DNA of 64,000 nt, taken from the NCBI RefSeq assembly GCF_000018945.1, contig NC_011978.1, forward strand, positions 1,520,729 through 1,584,728. The letters are read 5' to 3'. The position numbers were made by a program, and so were the translations under genes. Positions within the stretch are counted from its first letter, which is position 1, and each line of letters begins with the position of its first letter. The notes beneath the pieces were generated by a model. That model saw only the letters and a list, made by a program, of their open reading frames with translations. It ran no database searches and was not told the DNA's origin. Positions 1 through 9,323 of this stretch are shown piece by piece. The DNA is from Thermotoga neapolitana DSM 4359. Its GTDB lineage: Bacteria > Thermotogota > Thermotogae > Thermotogales > Thermotogaceae.

Positions 1-93
1 CTGCCTTCCGGAAACATCGGGAGGCTGTGAGGAAAAATAAAAAACAAGCACCACCCAGATCGAAGCAAGAAGAAGCAAAAGAATCTTTCTCAC
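1..93 (-). CDS. VanZ-like membrane protein, N-terminal part only
   Basis: The complement of bases 93 to 1 reads an open frame from a GTG start, with a GAGGTGGT ribosome binding site just upstream, and runs off the left edge. The 31 visible residues are a basic start (RKI), a long leucine-rich membrane helix and then FYFSSQPPDVSG. An SSQP motif after the first helix is typical of the VanZ family of small polytopic membrane proteins, whose role is poorly known. The gene is divergent from the hydrolase that starts at 191, so the 97 bases between them hold both promoters. The family call rests on a short stretch only. Confidence 0.6.
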   Translation of the reverse strand, partial: MRKILLLLLASIWVVLVFYFSSQPPDVSGRQ

Positions 94-190
94 ACCACCA
101 CCTCAAATGAAATTTTATCATCGCTTTCCATCCTTGATAAATAAATGTTAAAATATTGTTGTCTTTAAAAACATCAGGGGAGGTGTCTTC

Positions 191-952
191 ATGAACTTTC
201 CTCGTTGCAGAACCGTGAGAAAATCCCTACCCATTTTCCTTGAAGGTGGAAGTGAAGGGGTTCTCTTCATTCATGGATACACCGGATCTCCCCACGACTT
301 TGAATATATGGCACAAGAAGTGAACAGAGCAGGCTTTACGGTCTCCGTGCCGAGACTGCCGGGACATGGAACGTGCGGCGAGGATTTCTTGCTGTCTTCT
401 GCAAAGGACTGGTTGAGACGGGCGTTCGATGCGTATTACGATCTGAGTGCGATCTGCGAAAGGGTACACGTCGTGGGCCTTTCGATGGGTGGTGTGATCG
501 CTCTGATCCTTGCTTCTCAGATGAACCCTCCAAAACTGGTCACGCTTGCTGCTGCAACACACGTTTTCGACAAAAGAATAGTCCTCACACCTCTTCTGAA
601 ACTCTTTTCAAAGAAGATGCCAAGGGAAAACACAGAAAGGTACGATGATCCAGATATTGAATACTTGAGAAAAGAATACTGGTCCTACAACTGGCCAAAA
701 CAGGCAGCAGAGCTCTACAAACTCATGAAACTGGCAAGAAAAAGTGTTTCAAAGATCACATCAGACACTCTCGTCGTCGCAGCAAGAAACGACAACATGG
801 TTCCCATGAAGGCAGCCGAGTTCATATACAACAACATCAGATCAGAAAAGAGGAAGCTTCTTGTTTTTGAAAAATCCGGTCACGTTCTGAGCAACGATGT
901 GGAAAAGGAAGATGTCACCAGAGCAGTTATCGAGTGGCTGAAGGGGGAATGA
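191..952 (+). CDS. Alpha/beta hydrolase (carboxylesterase / monoacylglycerol lipase type)
   Basis: This 253-residue cytoplasmic serine hydrolase of the alpha/beta fold probably cleaves short- or medium-chain carboxylic or glycerol esters. The oxyanion-hole segment FIHGYTGSP lies near residue 30, the nucleophile elbow GLSMGG near residues 96-101, the acid in ARNDNMVP near 198 and the catalytic histidine in KSGHVLSND near 227. Length and motif spacing match the Est30/monoglyceride-lipase group. There is no signal peptide. ATG 191 follows a clear AGGGGAGGTG site. Its stop codon overlaps the next gene, an MFS transporter, so the two are probably co-transcribed and one may import or export what the other handles. 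The substrate cannot be read from sequence. Confidence 0.85.
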   Translation: MNFPRCRTVRKSLPIFLEGGSEGVLFIHGYTGSPHDFEYMAQEVNRAGFTVSVPRLPGHGTCGEDFLLSSAKDWLRRAFDAYYDLSAICERVHVVGLSMGGVIALILASQMNPPKLVTLAAATHVFDKRIVLTPLLKLFSKKMPRENTERYDDPDIEYLRKEYWSYNWPKQAAELYKLMKLARKSVSKITSDTLVVAARNDNMVPMKAAEFIYNNIRSEKRKLLVFEKSGHVLSNDVEKEDVTRAVIEWLKGE

Positions 953-954
953 AA

Positions 955-2223
955 ATGGCAGTTATATTCATTCTGATTCTCATGGTTCTACTGAACGCGG
1001 ATCAGATGGTGATGTCTCCAAACATAGGAGCGATAGAACAGGAATTCAACATCACGGATGCTCAGATAGGTCTCGTTGCTTCGTCTTTCACGGTGATAGG
1101 AGCCCTTGTGAGTCTCGTATGGGGGTACCTCGCCGACAGATACAGCAGAAAAAACCTGCTCATCTACTCCATTCTTGTCGGTGAGATTCCCTGTCTCATG
1201 AGCGCATTTTCTCATTCTTACGGTGAACTCTTTTTCTGGAGAGCACTCACCGGAATAGGTGTGGGAGCGTCCTTCCCCATCGTTTATTCGATGATAGGAG
1301 ACATGTTCGACGAAGTGAAGAGAGGAAAAGTCGTGGCTCTCATATCTTCTGCGATCTCCATAGGAAGTGTTCTTGGAATGATCGTTGGAGGCTTTTTGGG
1401 ACCGAAATACGGCTGGAGAGTTCCCTTCATCGTGGTTTCTGTTCCAAACATCGCCCTTGCGATTTTATCCATTTTCGTTCTGAAAGAACCAAGAAGAGGT
1501 GCTTTTGAAAAAGGAATTGGAGAGCTCGTTCAATCTGGGTATGAGTACCCGAAAGCACCAAAACTCTCTGATTACGCAAAACTCGTGAAGGTGAAAACGA
1601 ATCTTCTTCTGTTCTTTCAGGGCATAGCAGGGACGATTCCCTGGGGTGCCATTCCTTATTTTCTCGTGGAATTCTTCAGAAGAGAAAGAGGTCTTTCGGT
1701 GGAGACGGCCACCCTCGTTTTCCTCGTGTTCGGTCTTGGAAATATCGTGGGGATCATCCTTGGAGGGCTGTGGGGAGCGAGCATCTACGTGAAATCCAGA
1801 CCATTCCTACCGCTGTTTTGCTCGATCACAACCGCTCTTGGAACTTTCTTCACTGTTATGACCCTGGACTACATGGGAAGTCTTCTCGTGCTCATGTTAC
1901 TTGGTTTCGTTGCTTCTTTCACCGCGAGCCTCACGGGCCCGAACGTGAAGTTCATGCTCTTGAACGTCAACGAACCCCAGGAGAGGGGAAGAATATTCTC
2001 CATATTCAACCTCACTGATTCGCTCGGAACGGGATTTGGAAAATTCGCGGGAGGAGTGATGTCCGTTACACTCGGATCTCTTGGGGCTGCCTTGAAGGTC
2101 TCCGCGTACTTCTGGCTTATCTGTGCGGTGCTGCTTTTCGTTCTGGTTTTTTACTTTGCAAAAGACGTGGAAAAGCTTCAGAAGACCATGATAGAACTTG
2201 CCAAGAATTCCCAGACAAGATGA
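955..2223 (+). CDS. Major facilitator superfamily transporter (spinster-like)
   Basis: A polytopic inner-membrane protein of about 423 residues with twelve predicted hydrophobic helices. MFS signatures are visible: an acidic residue in the first helix (LLNADQMVMSPN), the loop 2-3 motif WGYLADRYSRK near residue 60, and a loop 8-9 G-rich repeat. The overall pattern resembles the spinster/Spns-like branch, so the likely cargo is an organic anion, lipid or sugar derivative moved by ion symport or antiport; this is inference from the family. Two starts compete. ATG 949 overlaps the upstream TGA but sits too close to the AGGGGG site; ATG 955 has better spacing and I prefer it. Tight coupling to the hydrolase suggests a shared pathway. 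Confidence 0.85.
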   Translation: MAVIFILILMVLLNADQMVMSPNIGAIEQEFNITDAQIGLVASSFTVIGALVSLVWGYLADRYSRKNLLIYSILVGEIPCLMSAFSHSYGELFFWRALTGIGVGASFPIVYSMIGDMFDEVKRGKVVALISSAISIGSVLGMIVGGFLGPKYGWRVPFIVVSVPNIALAILSIFVLKEPRRGAFEKGIGELVQSGYEYPKAPKLSDYAKLVKVKTNLLLFFQGIAGTIPWGAIPYFLVEFFRRERGLSVETATLVFLVFGLGNIVGIILGGLWGASIYVKSRPFLPLFCSITTALGTFFTVMTLDYMGSLLVLMLLGFVASFTASLTGPNVKFMLLNVNEPQERGRIFSIFNLTDSLGTGFGKFAGGVMSVTLGSLGAALKVSAYFWLICAVLLFVLVFYFAKDVEKLQKTMIELAKNSQTR

Positions 2224-2300
2224 ATCTCTGCTTTTCTTTGACAAACAGCAGTTAAAAATGATATACTGAGTTATCTCAATCAAAGGGAGATGTTTATAAG

Positions 2301-5300
2301 GTGTTTAGATTCGTTATCCTTCCATTGCTTCTTGTGGCCTCCCTTTCCGTTGCTCAAATTCCCACTTACCAGGAGGTCAGAAATGATTTTGGAATGGCAA
2401 AGGATTTTGCGAGTCTTCTCGAAATACCCGCTGAGGAGTACAGCTTCTTTGTTTCAGGAGCCTCCAATTTTCTCGATGTTCTCGATGTCAGCGAAGGAAT
2501 TTCTTACTTGAAAGAAGGAAATTACGACAAGGCTTTCGAAAATTTCTCAAAAGTAGGCGTCTCCCAGATTGTGAACCTGATTCCTTACGTCAACACAATG
2601 CTCACCGTTCTAAGCTTCTCCCAGCCTTTCTGGGACAAAGTGGAAAAGTACGTTTTCGATCAGAGAATAAAAGAGTATTCACAGAAATTTGTGAATTTGA
2701 AGATGAAAGAACTGGAAAAAATCCTCGAGGAAGATCCGCTCGCTTTCAAGGGAGAGGATTTCAAAAGATGGTTGGAGACAGATGATTCCATCGAAGTCAG
2801 AGATTTCCTTGAAGACATATTCGTAAACGAGGGAATGAAGCACGGACTCTACAACGTGGGAAACAAGGTTTTGAACGAACGCGACTTCGCATCCAAACCC
2901 TGGTATGAGAAACTGAAAAAGCTGTATTTGAACTTCTCCTACAAAGCGTACACAGTAGACGAAGTCAAGCACTTCTGGATCACACAGTGGAGAAGGGAAC
3001 TTTTCAAACGTGGAGCGGAATACGTTCTCAAGAGAAAAAAAGAAGCACTGAACTACTTTCTCTCAGAAAGCACCGTGAACATCACTCTAAAAATCAACAG
3101 CCCTGAAGTGTTCGTTCTCACAGTTCCTGAACTCAACCTGAGTGCACAGGTACGGAAAGAACACAAGATCTCTTCTTCGCTGAAAGATATGAAATCAAGA
3201 CAGATCACCATCGTTTTGAAAGATCTCAAAGGCAACACTGTTTACGCAAAGGTACTCGATGAGAAAGATCTCTTCTCAAGATACGATCCGTGGCTTTCAG
3301 ACAAGAAGAGCACCTATTACGTTAAAACCGTCAACATAACTCCCACTTACAAGAGGGAAATTGTGAAAAATCTTCGCGTTCAGCTTCCTGAGGAGGTCAA
3401 ATCTGCCACGGTCACAATCAAGACTCAAAAAACAGATCTTCACGTTGAGAACTCTCCTTCTTTCTCGCTGTCAGACCTGGTTTTAACCCTGGACGAAGAA
3501 ATAAGGGTGGAAGCCGAGATAGTCGATTCTGCCACAAAAACACATCTGATGGTTTACGAAACGTTTGTTCCATCGTCCGGCGAAATCGTGTTGGATGAAC
3601 CGAAGGTGTCCAAAATACAATTCGAAAGTGAAGAAGAGTACAGTGCGTACCTCAAAGAATTAAAGAAAGAATTCCTCGAGAATGTGGATGATCCAAACGC
3701 CGTGAAGGTATTTCGGAAAAAACTGGAGGAAGCCTTCTACGCTTTTCACGCTAACCCACTCGCTCGGTCTTCTTTTGAAGTCATCTCGTATTCGCGAAAA
3801 TTCATAGGTGATGAATACAGACTCACGGACGAGGAATTTCTCTTCGAAAGTCTCGACGACGAATTCTCCTCCCTGAACCGGAAGTTTCAGGAAATCGATT
3901 CGGAATGGGGGAAAATCAGCTACAACGCTCGAAATCTCGAGCACATCTCTTCCAGAACACTCGATAAGGGAGCGGTCATACCGGCCTACTACAGGTACGT
4001 CGTACAGGCAAAAGAAGACCTCCAGAAAGAAATAGAAGAAATGAAAAGCAATCTTGAAGGAATTCTGAACAGATTCTCGGAAATTTTAGAGCAAGCAGAA
4101 GAACTCAGAAAGAATGTTGACCAAAAGATCGCACTCGATATTCTTTTCGAGACTCATCTGATCATGAAAACTTCACAATTGATAGGGAAAATTCAGGAGA
4201 AAATCGATGAAGCGATGAGCAGACTGAACGATCTGGAGAGTATGGAAATCAAAACCGAAGAATATCTCGATACCTTTTTGGCTCTGGTGAACAATACCTA
4301 CAAAAAGGCGGAGATTTACAATACACTTGTCGATCAATGGAATCTTCTGATGAAACAGGGCGATGAGATAAAAAGGAGTATTGAAGAATTCAAACCCGAG
4401 TACGTTCATCATCTGACAGAGCTGATGAAATACGAAGGTATCAACCTCTTTTATCTGAGAGAAAACGAGCATCTTGGAGCGATCGGAATCGACGAGATAG
4501 CAGCCAGAACTCTCCAGGAGTTTCTGAAAGAAGAAGAGCTCGCAGAGCGATCTGAAGCGTTCAACCAAGCCGTGAGAAAGACTCGAGAACAAATACAACA
4601 GTATCACGTTTTTCACTATTACATCTCTTTGACAGACAACGACCTGAAAGTTGACAAGAACTACAGATTGGTCGGTAATTATTATCGCTATTCGATCGAC
4701 TTCTTCGACAAAAATTTTCCGTACAAGAGCATAGGGATTTCACGTGAACTGGAAAACGTTCCTGAACTTTTGGAAAAGTTCTTTCGGCTCAGGGAGAAAC
4801 TAGAAGGAGAAGATCCGGAAGGAGACAGATTGAGAAAAACACTCGAAAGACTCTACAGCCTGTCTTCGTTTGACACCGTAGAGGAATTCAACGCAATTAT
4901 AGACGAATGGACAGATCTATACGAAGCCTACAAACAGGAAGATCCCTTCAAAACCAGCGTACTGTCTTACTCATACATAAACAAAGACGGTCGAACAGTT
5001 CAAAAAACATATCCAACCTATGACTTTCTGAGATGGCTTTCACAGAGAAACAGAAAAAATCAGGAGTACATCCTCAACAACTATCTCAGAAGAATCACTG
5101 ACGATCCAACAAGGGAAGGTTACGAGATTCGAGATCCCAGTGCTATTCTCGAGAATCACCTGGTCGAAGCCACAATAAAAGCCCTCACGAACTACAAATC
5201 CGGAATAATGTCGGAAATAGATTCCCTCAAAAAAATGAGCAGGATGAAAAGAAAGAGGAAAGAGGAAGAGATACAGAAGAAAATCATGACAGATCCGTTC

Positions 5301-5444
5301 GCTGCCGTGGGAGCAAAAGTGCCAGAAGAAATCAAAGACTGGCTCTTGAGACGTTTGGACGTCACACACCCGGATCTCTACGAAGAGTGGAACAGAACCA
5401 CCTCTGAACTTCAAGCGTATCTCGAGGAGGTGACAAAGCAGTGA
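2301..5444 (+). CDS. Large secreted coiled-coil protein, unknown function
   Basis: A 1,047-residue protein starting at GTG 2301, ten bases after an AAAGGGAGA site. Residues 1-18 form a signal peptide (hydrophobic core ILPLLLVASLSVAQ), so the protein is exported to the periplasm or toga. The rest is charged and mostly helical. A globular helical part (about 20-250) is followed by a beta-rich stretch (about 260-420), then long heptad-like coiled coils (about 440-760) and a second helical region. No catalytic motif or known domain was recognised. The stop codon overlaps the GTG of the next gene, so expression is coupled to a secreted propeller-like protein. The helical-plus-propeller pairing is echoed by the single protein at 26851-30720. 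Function unknown. Confidence 0.7.
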   Translation: MFRFVILPLLLVASLSVAQIPTYQEVRNDFGMAKDFASLLEIPAEEYSFFVSGASNFLDVLDVSEGISYLKEGNYDKAFENFSKVGVSQIVNLIPYVNTMLTVLSFSQPFWDKVEKYVFDQRIKEYSQKFVNLKMKELEKILEEDPLAFKGEDFKRWLETDDSIEVRDFLEDIFVNEGMKHGLYNVGNKVLNERDFASKPWYEKLKKLYLNFSYKAYTVDEVKHFWITQWRRELFKRGAEYVLKRKKEALNYFLSESTVNITLKINSPEVFVLTVPELNLSAQVRKEHKISSSLKDMKSRQITIVLKDLKGNTVYAKVLDEKDLFSRYDPWLSDKKSTYYVKTVNITPTYKREIVKNLRVQLPEEVKSATVTIKTQKTDLHVENSPSFSLSDLVLTLDEEIRVEAEIVDSATKTHLMVYETFVPSSGEIVLDEPKVSKIQFESEEEYSAYLKELKKEFLENVDDPNAVKVFRKKLEEAFYAFHANPLARSSFEVISYSRKFIGDEYRLTDEEFLFESLDDEFSSLNRKFQEIDSEWGKISYNARNLEHISSRTLDKGAVIPAYYRYVVQAKEDLQKEIEEMKSNLEGILNRFSEILEQAEELRKNVDQKIALDILFETHLIMKTSQLIGKIQEKIDEAMSRLNDLESMEIKTEEYLDTFLALVNNTYKKAEIYNTLVDQWNLLMKQGDEIKRSIEEFKPEYVHHLTELMKYEGINLFYLRENEHLGAIGIDEIAARTLQEFLKEEELAERSEAFNQAVRKTREQIQQYHVFHYYISLTDNDLKVDKNYRLVGNYYRYSIDFFDKNFPYKSIGISRELENVPELLEKFFRLREKLEGEDPEGDRLRKTLERLYSLSSFDTVEEFNAIIDEWTDLYEAYKQEDPFKTSVLSYSYINKDGRTVQKTYPTYDFLRWLSQRNRKNQEYILNNYLRRITDDPTREGYEIRDPSAILENHLVEATIKALTNYKSGIMSEIDSLKKMSRMKRKRKEEEIQKKIMTDPFAAVGAKVPEEIKDWLLRRLDVTHPDLYEEWNRTTSELQAYLEEVTKQ

Positions 5445-6535
5445 AGAGGGGTATTTTGATCCTGTTTGTTCTTTTCTCGGCTGTGCTCTTCACTCAGAGC
5501 ATCGACAAAGTTAGATTCGATTCCGGGAAATTTTTGGTTTTTGTGGGATCTGTGTCGAAAGAATCCGTTTCGTTCGAAGGAGTGGATCTGTGTTACATCG
5601 GGAACAACTACAACTACGTTGAAGATGCCATCATTGATGGAGAGAACATTCTCGAGATATACGCTTACAGGCGGGCAAGCGGAGATGGTTTCATCGTGAG
5701 GTACAGAAAAATCGACTCCAATGTCTGGGATTACAGAGAACCAACCTACAACAACATCTGGAACATTCCTTATGAAGATGTATCGCTCTACCATGGAGAA
5801 CTGTACAGTCTCAACAACGACTTTCTGTTTCTCGGAAGTGTCGGGCTCGATGGAGAGAATTTTCTATATCTGATGAGAATCGACAAGGAAGGAAACATTC
5901 TCGATGAGAAAGAACTGGATTTCGAGAATTTTCTGATCAACGAAGCGAGCGAATCAGGAGTAGAATTTCTTGCCTACAAGAGCATCGGTTCTGGACATTC
6001 CTCTGCTTACCTCTGTCAGGTGTTCTCTTATTCAGGTTCTCTCTCTGAGAAAGGAAAACAGTTCAAGCTGGATTATCTTCCGGACTTTTTCGCAAACGGA
6101 AAGTACTACAGAGCTGAAGGATGGATGAACAGAGAGATGACCGTTTACGAGTTCGGAAAAAAGAAGAGGAAAAGAACGGTGAAGATTCCTTTCTCCATAC
6201 CAAGCGGTGGCGGTGGATATCCGGTTCTCGGTCACACGGATGATTCTTTTTTCACTCTGGGCTTAGATTACTCAACGTCCCACACCGTCGTTATCGAAAT
6301 CGGTTTGGATGGAAAATTGAAAAAGACCTTCGACCTCACAAAGGCCATCATGGAAAAGTACGGCCTTGAGAGCCTTGACTATTTCGAGATTGGAGAAAAG
6401 AGGATATTTCCTGTTCCCTGGAGCATAAATCTGATACATGAAAACAACAGGTTGCACATCTTTTACCTTCTTGGCTTCACCGCGTACAATTATTATCGCG
6501 GAATAATGGTCCAGAGAATCTCTGTGGAATGGTAG
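5441..6535 (+). CDS. Secreted beta-rich (propeller-like) protein, unknown function
   Basis: A 364-residue protein starting at GTG 5441, which overlaps the previous stop (GTGA). An N-terminal signal peptide (ILILFVLFSAVLFTQS) predicts export. The mature part is almost entirely short beta strands with repeated aromatic and glycine turns, such as FLFLGSVGLDGENF and ILGHTDDSFF-like segments, which is the look of a beta-propeller. No enzyme motif was found. It is translationally coupled to the 1,047-residue coiled-coil protein, so the two exported products probably act together, for example as a scaffold and its recognition module. That role is inference. I do not recognise the family. Confidence 0.65.
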   Translation: MKRGILILFVLFSAVLFTQSIDKVRFDSGKFLVFVGSVSKESVSFEGVDLCYIGNNYNYVEDAIIDGENILEIYAYRRASGDGFIVRYRKIDSNVWDYREPTYNNIWNIPYEDVSLYHGELYSLNNDFLFLGSVGLDGENFLYLMRIDKEGNILDEKELDFENFLINEASESGVEFLAYKSIGSGHSSAYLCQVFSYSGSLSEKGKQFKLDYLPDFFANGKYYRAEGWMNREMTVYEFGKKKRKRTVKIPFSIPSGGGGYPVLGHTDDSFFTLGLDYSTSHTVVIEIGLDGKLKKTFDLTKAIMEKYGLESLDYFEIGEKRIFPVPWSINLIHENNRLHIFYLLGFTAYNYYRGIMVQRISVEW

Positions 6536-6608
6536 TTAGCTTTTCGAATTTCTTATAGTAAAATTTCAACTGTGATGCCATCACAGACAAAAACGCTGGA
6601 GGTATAAC

Positions 6609-7490
6609 ATGGATCTAAGAGTTCTTCTTTCAGGTCTTGCTTATTCCACGATATTCGGACTTTCTTTTCTTTTCACGAAGAACGCTCTCGATTATGTAAC
6701 TCCCCTGACTTTTCTTTCATTGAGATTCATCGTGGCTTTTCTCTCTTACCTTCTCCTCTTGATAACTGGTGCTGTGAAGCTTGGAAAGAAACCCTACTGG
6801 AAGCTCTGGAAACTCGTCCTGTTCCAGCCTGTGCTTTACTTTCTTTTCGAAACGTACGGTCTTCAAAGAGTGAACTCCTCAGAAGCCGGTATGATAATCG
6901 CCCTGATCCCAGTTGTTGTCAACCTCCTTGCTCCTTTCATTCTCAAAGAAAAGGGAGATCTTCTTCACTACCTTCTTGTGGGAATGGGTTTTCTTGGAGT
7001 TTCATTTATAGTTGGTTTCAACATCACACCGGGAAACATCGCCGGGAAAGTCTTCATGCTCCTCGCCGTTCTCTCTGGAGCGATGTACAGTGTGTTCTCG
7101 AGAAAGTTTTCAAAGGAGTTCACGCCAACTGAAATCACCTTCTTCATGATGATGACCGGAGCAGTTTTCTTCACCCTTTTGAGTCTTTCAACGGGTGATT
7201 TCAGACCGGTGTTCAACGTTGATGTGGTAATCGGTGCCCTGTATCTCGGTGTTCTCTCTTCCACCGTCGCGTTTTTCCTCCTCAACTACGCCATAAGGAA
7301 ACTGTCTCCCATCTTCACCACCCTCTTCTCCAACTTCACAACGGTGGTTTCTGTGATAGCGGGGGTTGTTTTTAGAAACGAAACGGTTGGGATTCAACAG
7401 ATTGCAGGGATGGGATTGATAATATCTTCTCTGATAATCATGAGTCTCAGAAGGAGTTATAAAAGGCTATCAAGAGCGCAGAAACTTTAA
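6609..7490 (+). CDS. EamA/DMT-family inner membrane exporter
   Basis: A 293-residue polytopic protein with ten hydrophobic segments arranged as two repeats of five helices, the hallmark of EamA-type (RhaT/YdcZ-like) drug/metabolite transporters. The first repeat carries STIFGLSFLFTKNAL near residue 15 and the second VLSGAMYSVFSRKF near residue 155. Such proteins usually export amino acids or other small metabolites. ATG 6609 follows a GGAGGTATAAC site. The C-terminus is a short basic tail that overlaps, on the opposite strand, the end of a small membrane protein. No neighbour reveals the substrate. Confidence 0.87.
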   Translation: MDLRVLLSGLAYSTIFGLSFLFTKNALDYVTPLTFLSLRFIVAFLSYLLLLITGAVKLGKKPYWKLWKLVLFQPVLYFLFETYGLQRVNSSEAGMIIALIPVVVNLLAPFILKEKGDLLHYLLVGMGFLGVSFIVGFNITPGNIAGKVFMLLAVLSGAMYSVFSRKFSKEFTPTEITFFMMMTGAVFFTLLSLSTGDFRPVFNVDVVIGALYLGVLSSTVAFFLLNYAIRKLSPIFTTLFSNFTTVVSVIAGVVFRNETVGIQQIAGMGLIISSLIIMSLRRSYKRLSRAQKL

Positions 7491-7889
7491 CGATCTAAAA
7501 CTTTCAAACACCACCAGGAAGGCAAAGAAGTGGTAAAGAACGATGAATGTGCTCACAATGAACAGATGTGTTCCTGTAAGTTCCGTGCTTCCATGTGCAA
7601 GCCCACTTACGTTGGCATAGACTTGTGAAACGATCAGATTGAGAAGCGCCAGCGAAAGAGCCACTGCCAACCTTCTGAAATCTTTTTTCATCAGTGCAAG
7701 GACAACTATAACACCCAAACCTCCCACCAGTGTGAAAACGAAGAGCTCCGCCGGCATGAAAAAATCGTAGAGAAATTTTCCCCTCGTCACAAGAACCAAC
7801 AACGAGAGAAAGACAGGAATCGCAAGTGGAAGTACTGTCAATGCCGAAAAGACAGTACCGATAATTTTTGCAATTTTATCTCTATACAT
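7470..7889 (-). CDS. Small four-helix membrane protein, unknown function
   Basis: A 139-residue protein with four strongly hydrophobic segments (about residues 10-34, 46-66, 74-92 and 105-130) separated by short basic loops such as KKDFRR. It begins MYRDKI and lacks a cleavable signal. No family motif was recognised. The last 21 bases overlap the 3' end of the EamA gene in a tail-to-tail arrangement, and its promoter region (7890-8036) is shared divergently with glutamate dehydrogenase. Codon use is like that of the core genes, so it looks native. Function cannot be assigned. Confidence 0.6.
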   Translation of the reverse strand: MYRDKIAKIIGTVFSALTVLPLAIPVFLSLLVLVTRGKFLYDFFMPAELFVFTLVGGLGVIVVLALMKKDFRRLAVALSLALLNLIVSQVYANVSGLAHGSTELTGTHLFIVSTFIVLYHFFAFLVVFESFRSLKFLRS

Positions 7890-8036
7890 CTCACATCACC
7901 TCGGGCTATATATTAAACCCTTTTGGTCACAGAATTCAAGAAATTTTTCATGAAATTTTTATTTTTGTTTCCAAAAATGATACAATAGGTAACGATATGG
8001 TTTATATCGCATACTTCTGTTCGAGGGGGGAAATGT

Positions 8037-9287
8037 ATGCCGGAGAAAAGCCTCTACGAGATGGCAGTTGAACAGTTCAACCGTGCCGCATCACTCATGG
8101 ATCTGGAATCAGACCTTGCAGAGGTTCTCAGAAGACCAAAACGTGTTTTGATCGTTGAATTCCCAGTGAGAATGGATGACGGCCACGTCGAAGTCTTCAC
8201 AGGATACCGTGTGCAGCACAACGTTGCGAGAGGTCCAGCCAAAGGTGGTATCAGGTACCACCCCGATGTCACACTCGATGAGGTGAAAGCCCTCGCATTC
8301 TGGATGACATGGAAGACTGCTGTGATGAATCTGCCTTTCGGTGGAGGGAAGGGAGGAGTCAGGGTAGATCCAAAGAAACTCTCAAGAAACGAGCTTGAAA
8401 GACTCTCAAGAAGGTTCTTCTCAGAGATTCAGGTGATAATAGGCCCGTACAACGACATACCTGCACCAGATGTAAACACGAACGCAGATGTGATGGCGTG
8501 GTACATGGATACATACAGTATGAATGTGGGTCACACCGTTTTGGGAATTGTCACAGGAAAACCCGTGGAACTGGGAGGATCAAAGGGTCGTGAAGAAGCC
8601 ACGGGTCGTGGTGTTAAGGTGTGTGCAGGGCTTGCAATGGATGTTCTGGGAATAGATCCAAAGAAAGCAACAGTTGCCGTTCAGGGATTTGGAAACGTGG
8701 GTCAGTTCGCCGCTCTTTTGATTTCTCAAGAACTCGGATCGAAAGTCGTTGCGGTGAGCGACAGCAGAGGCGGTATCTACAATCCCGAGGGGTTCGACGT
8801 GGAGGAGCTGATCAGATACAAAAAAGAACACGGAACGGTCGTTACATATCCGAAGGGTGAAAGAATAACCAACGAAGAACTTCTGGAACTGGATGTTGAC
8901 ATTCTCGTCCCTGCAGCTTTGGAAGGTGCTATCCACGCTGGAAACGCGGAAAGAATAAAGGCAAAAGCCGTGGTGGAAGGAGCAAACGGTCCCACAACAC
9001 CTGAAGCCGACGAAATCCTGAGCAGAAGAGGAATTCTTGTGGTACCAGACATACTCGCCAACGCCGGTGGAGTTACGGTTTCTTACTTTGAATGGGTTCA
9101 GGACCTTCAGAGCTTCTTCTGGGATTTGGATCAGGTGAGAAACGCCCTTGAAAAGATGATGAAAGGAGCATTCAACGATGTTATGAAAGTAAAGGAGAAA
9201 TACAACGTCGATATGAGAACAGCAGCTTACATTCTTGCGATCGATCGAGTTGCGTACGCCACGAAAAAGAGAGGTATCTATCCGTGA
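8037..9287 (+). CDS. gdhA: Glutamate dehydrogenase, NAD(P)-dependent
   Basis: This 416-residue cytosolic hexamer-forming enzyme interconverts glutamate with 2-oxoglutarate plus ammonia, linking carbon and nitrogen metabolism. The substrate-binding and catalytic lysine region PFGGGKGGVRVDP lies near residues 99-111, the PAPDVNTN acid motif near 142, GSKGREEATGRGV near 182, and the Rossmann dinucleotide fold VQGFGNVGQFAALL near residue 215. Length matches thermophilic archaeal and bacterial GDHs. ATG 8037 follows a long purine site (GAGGGGGGAAA). A TACAAT box at 7981-7986 may be the -10 element. A strong hairpin terminator follows the stop. In T. maritima this gene is, as I recall, TM1015. Confidence 0.97.
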   Translation: MPEKSLYEMAVEQFNRAASLMDLESDLAEVLRRPKRVLIVEFPVRMDDGHVEVFTGYRVQHNVARGPAKGGIRYHPDVTLDEVKALAFWMTWKTAVMNLPFGGGKGGVRVDPKKLSRNELERLSRRFFSEIQVIIGPYNDIPAPDVNTNADVMAWYMDTYSMNVGHTVLGIVTGKPVELGGSKGREEATGRGVKVCAGLAMDVLGIDPKKATVAVQGFGNVGQFAALLISQELGSKVVAVSDSRGGIYNPEGFDVEELIRYKKEHGTVVTYPKGERITNEELLELDVDILVPAALEGAIHAGNAERIKAKAVVEGANGPTTPEADEILSRRGILVVPDILANAGGVTVSYFEWVQDLQSFFWDLDQVRNALEKMMKGAFNDVMKVKEKYNVDMRTAAYILAIDRVAYATKKRGIYP

Positions 9288-9292
9288 AAAAA

Positions 9293-9318
9293 GCCCCACC
9301 GGGAAGGTGGGGCTTTGT
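9293..9318. terminator. Bidirectional terminator between gdhA and the DUF505 gene
   Basis: GCCCCACC (9293-9300), a five-base loop and GGTGGGGC (9306-9313) form a perfect 8-bp GC stem. It is preceded by an A-run and followed by a short T-run, so it can stop transcription from both convergent genes. Confidence 0.92.
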
Positions 9319-9323
9319 ATTCA

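Noticed and set aside
8580-9299. Long minus-strand open frame opposite gdhA
   Set aside because: It lies wholly inside the glutamate dehydrogenase gene, has no ribosome binding site and encodes a low-plausibility protein.
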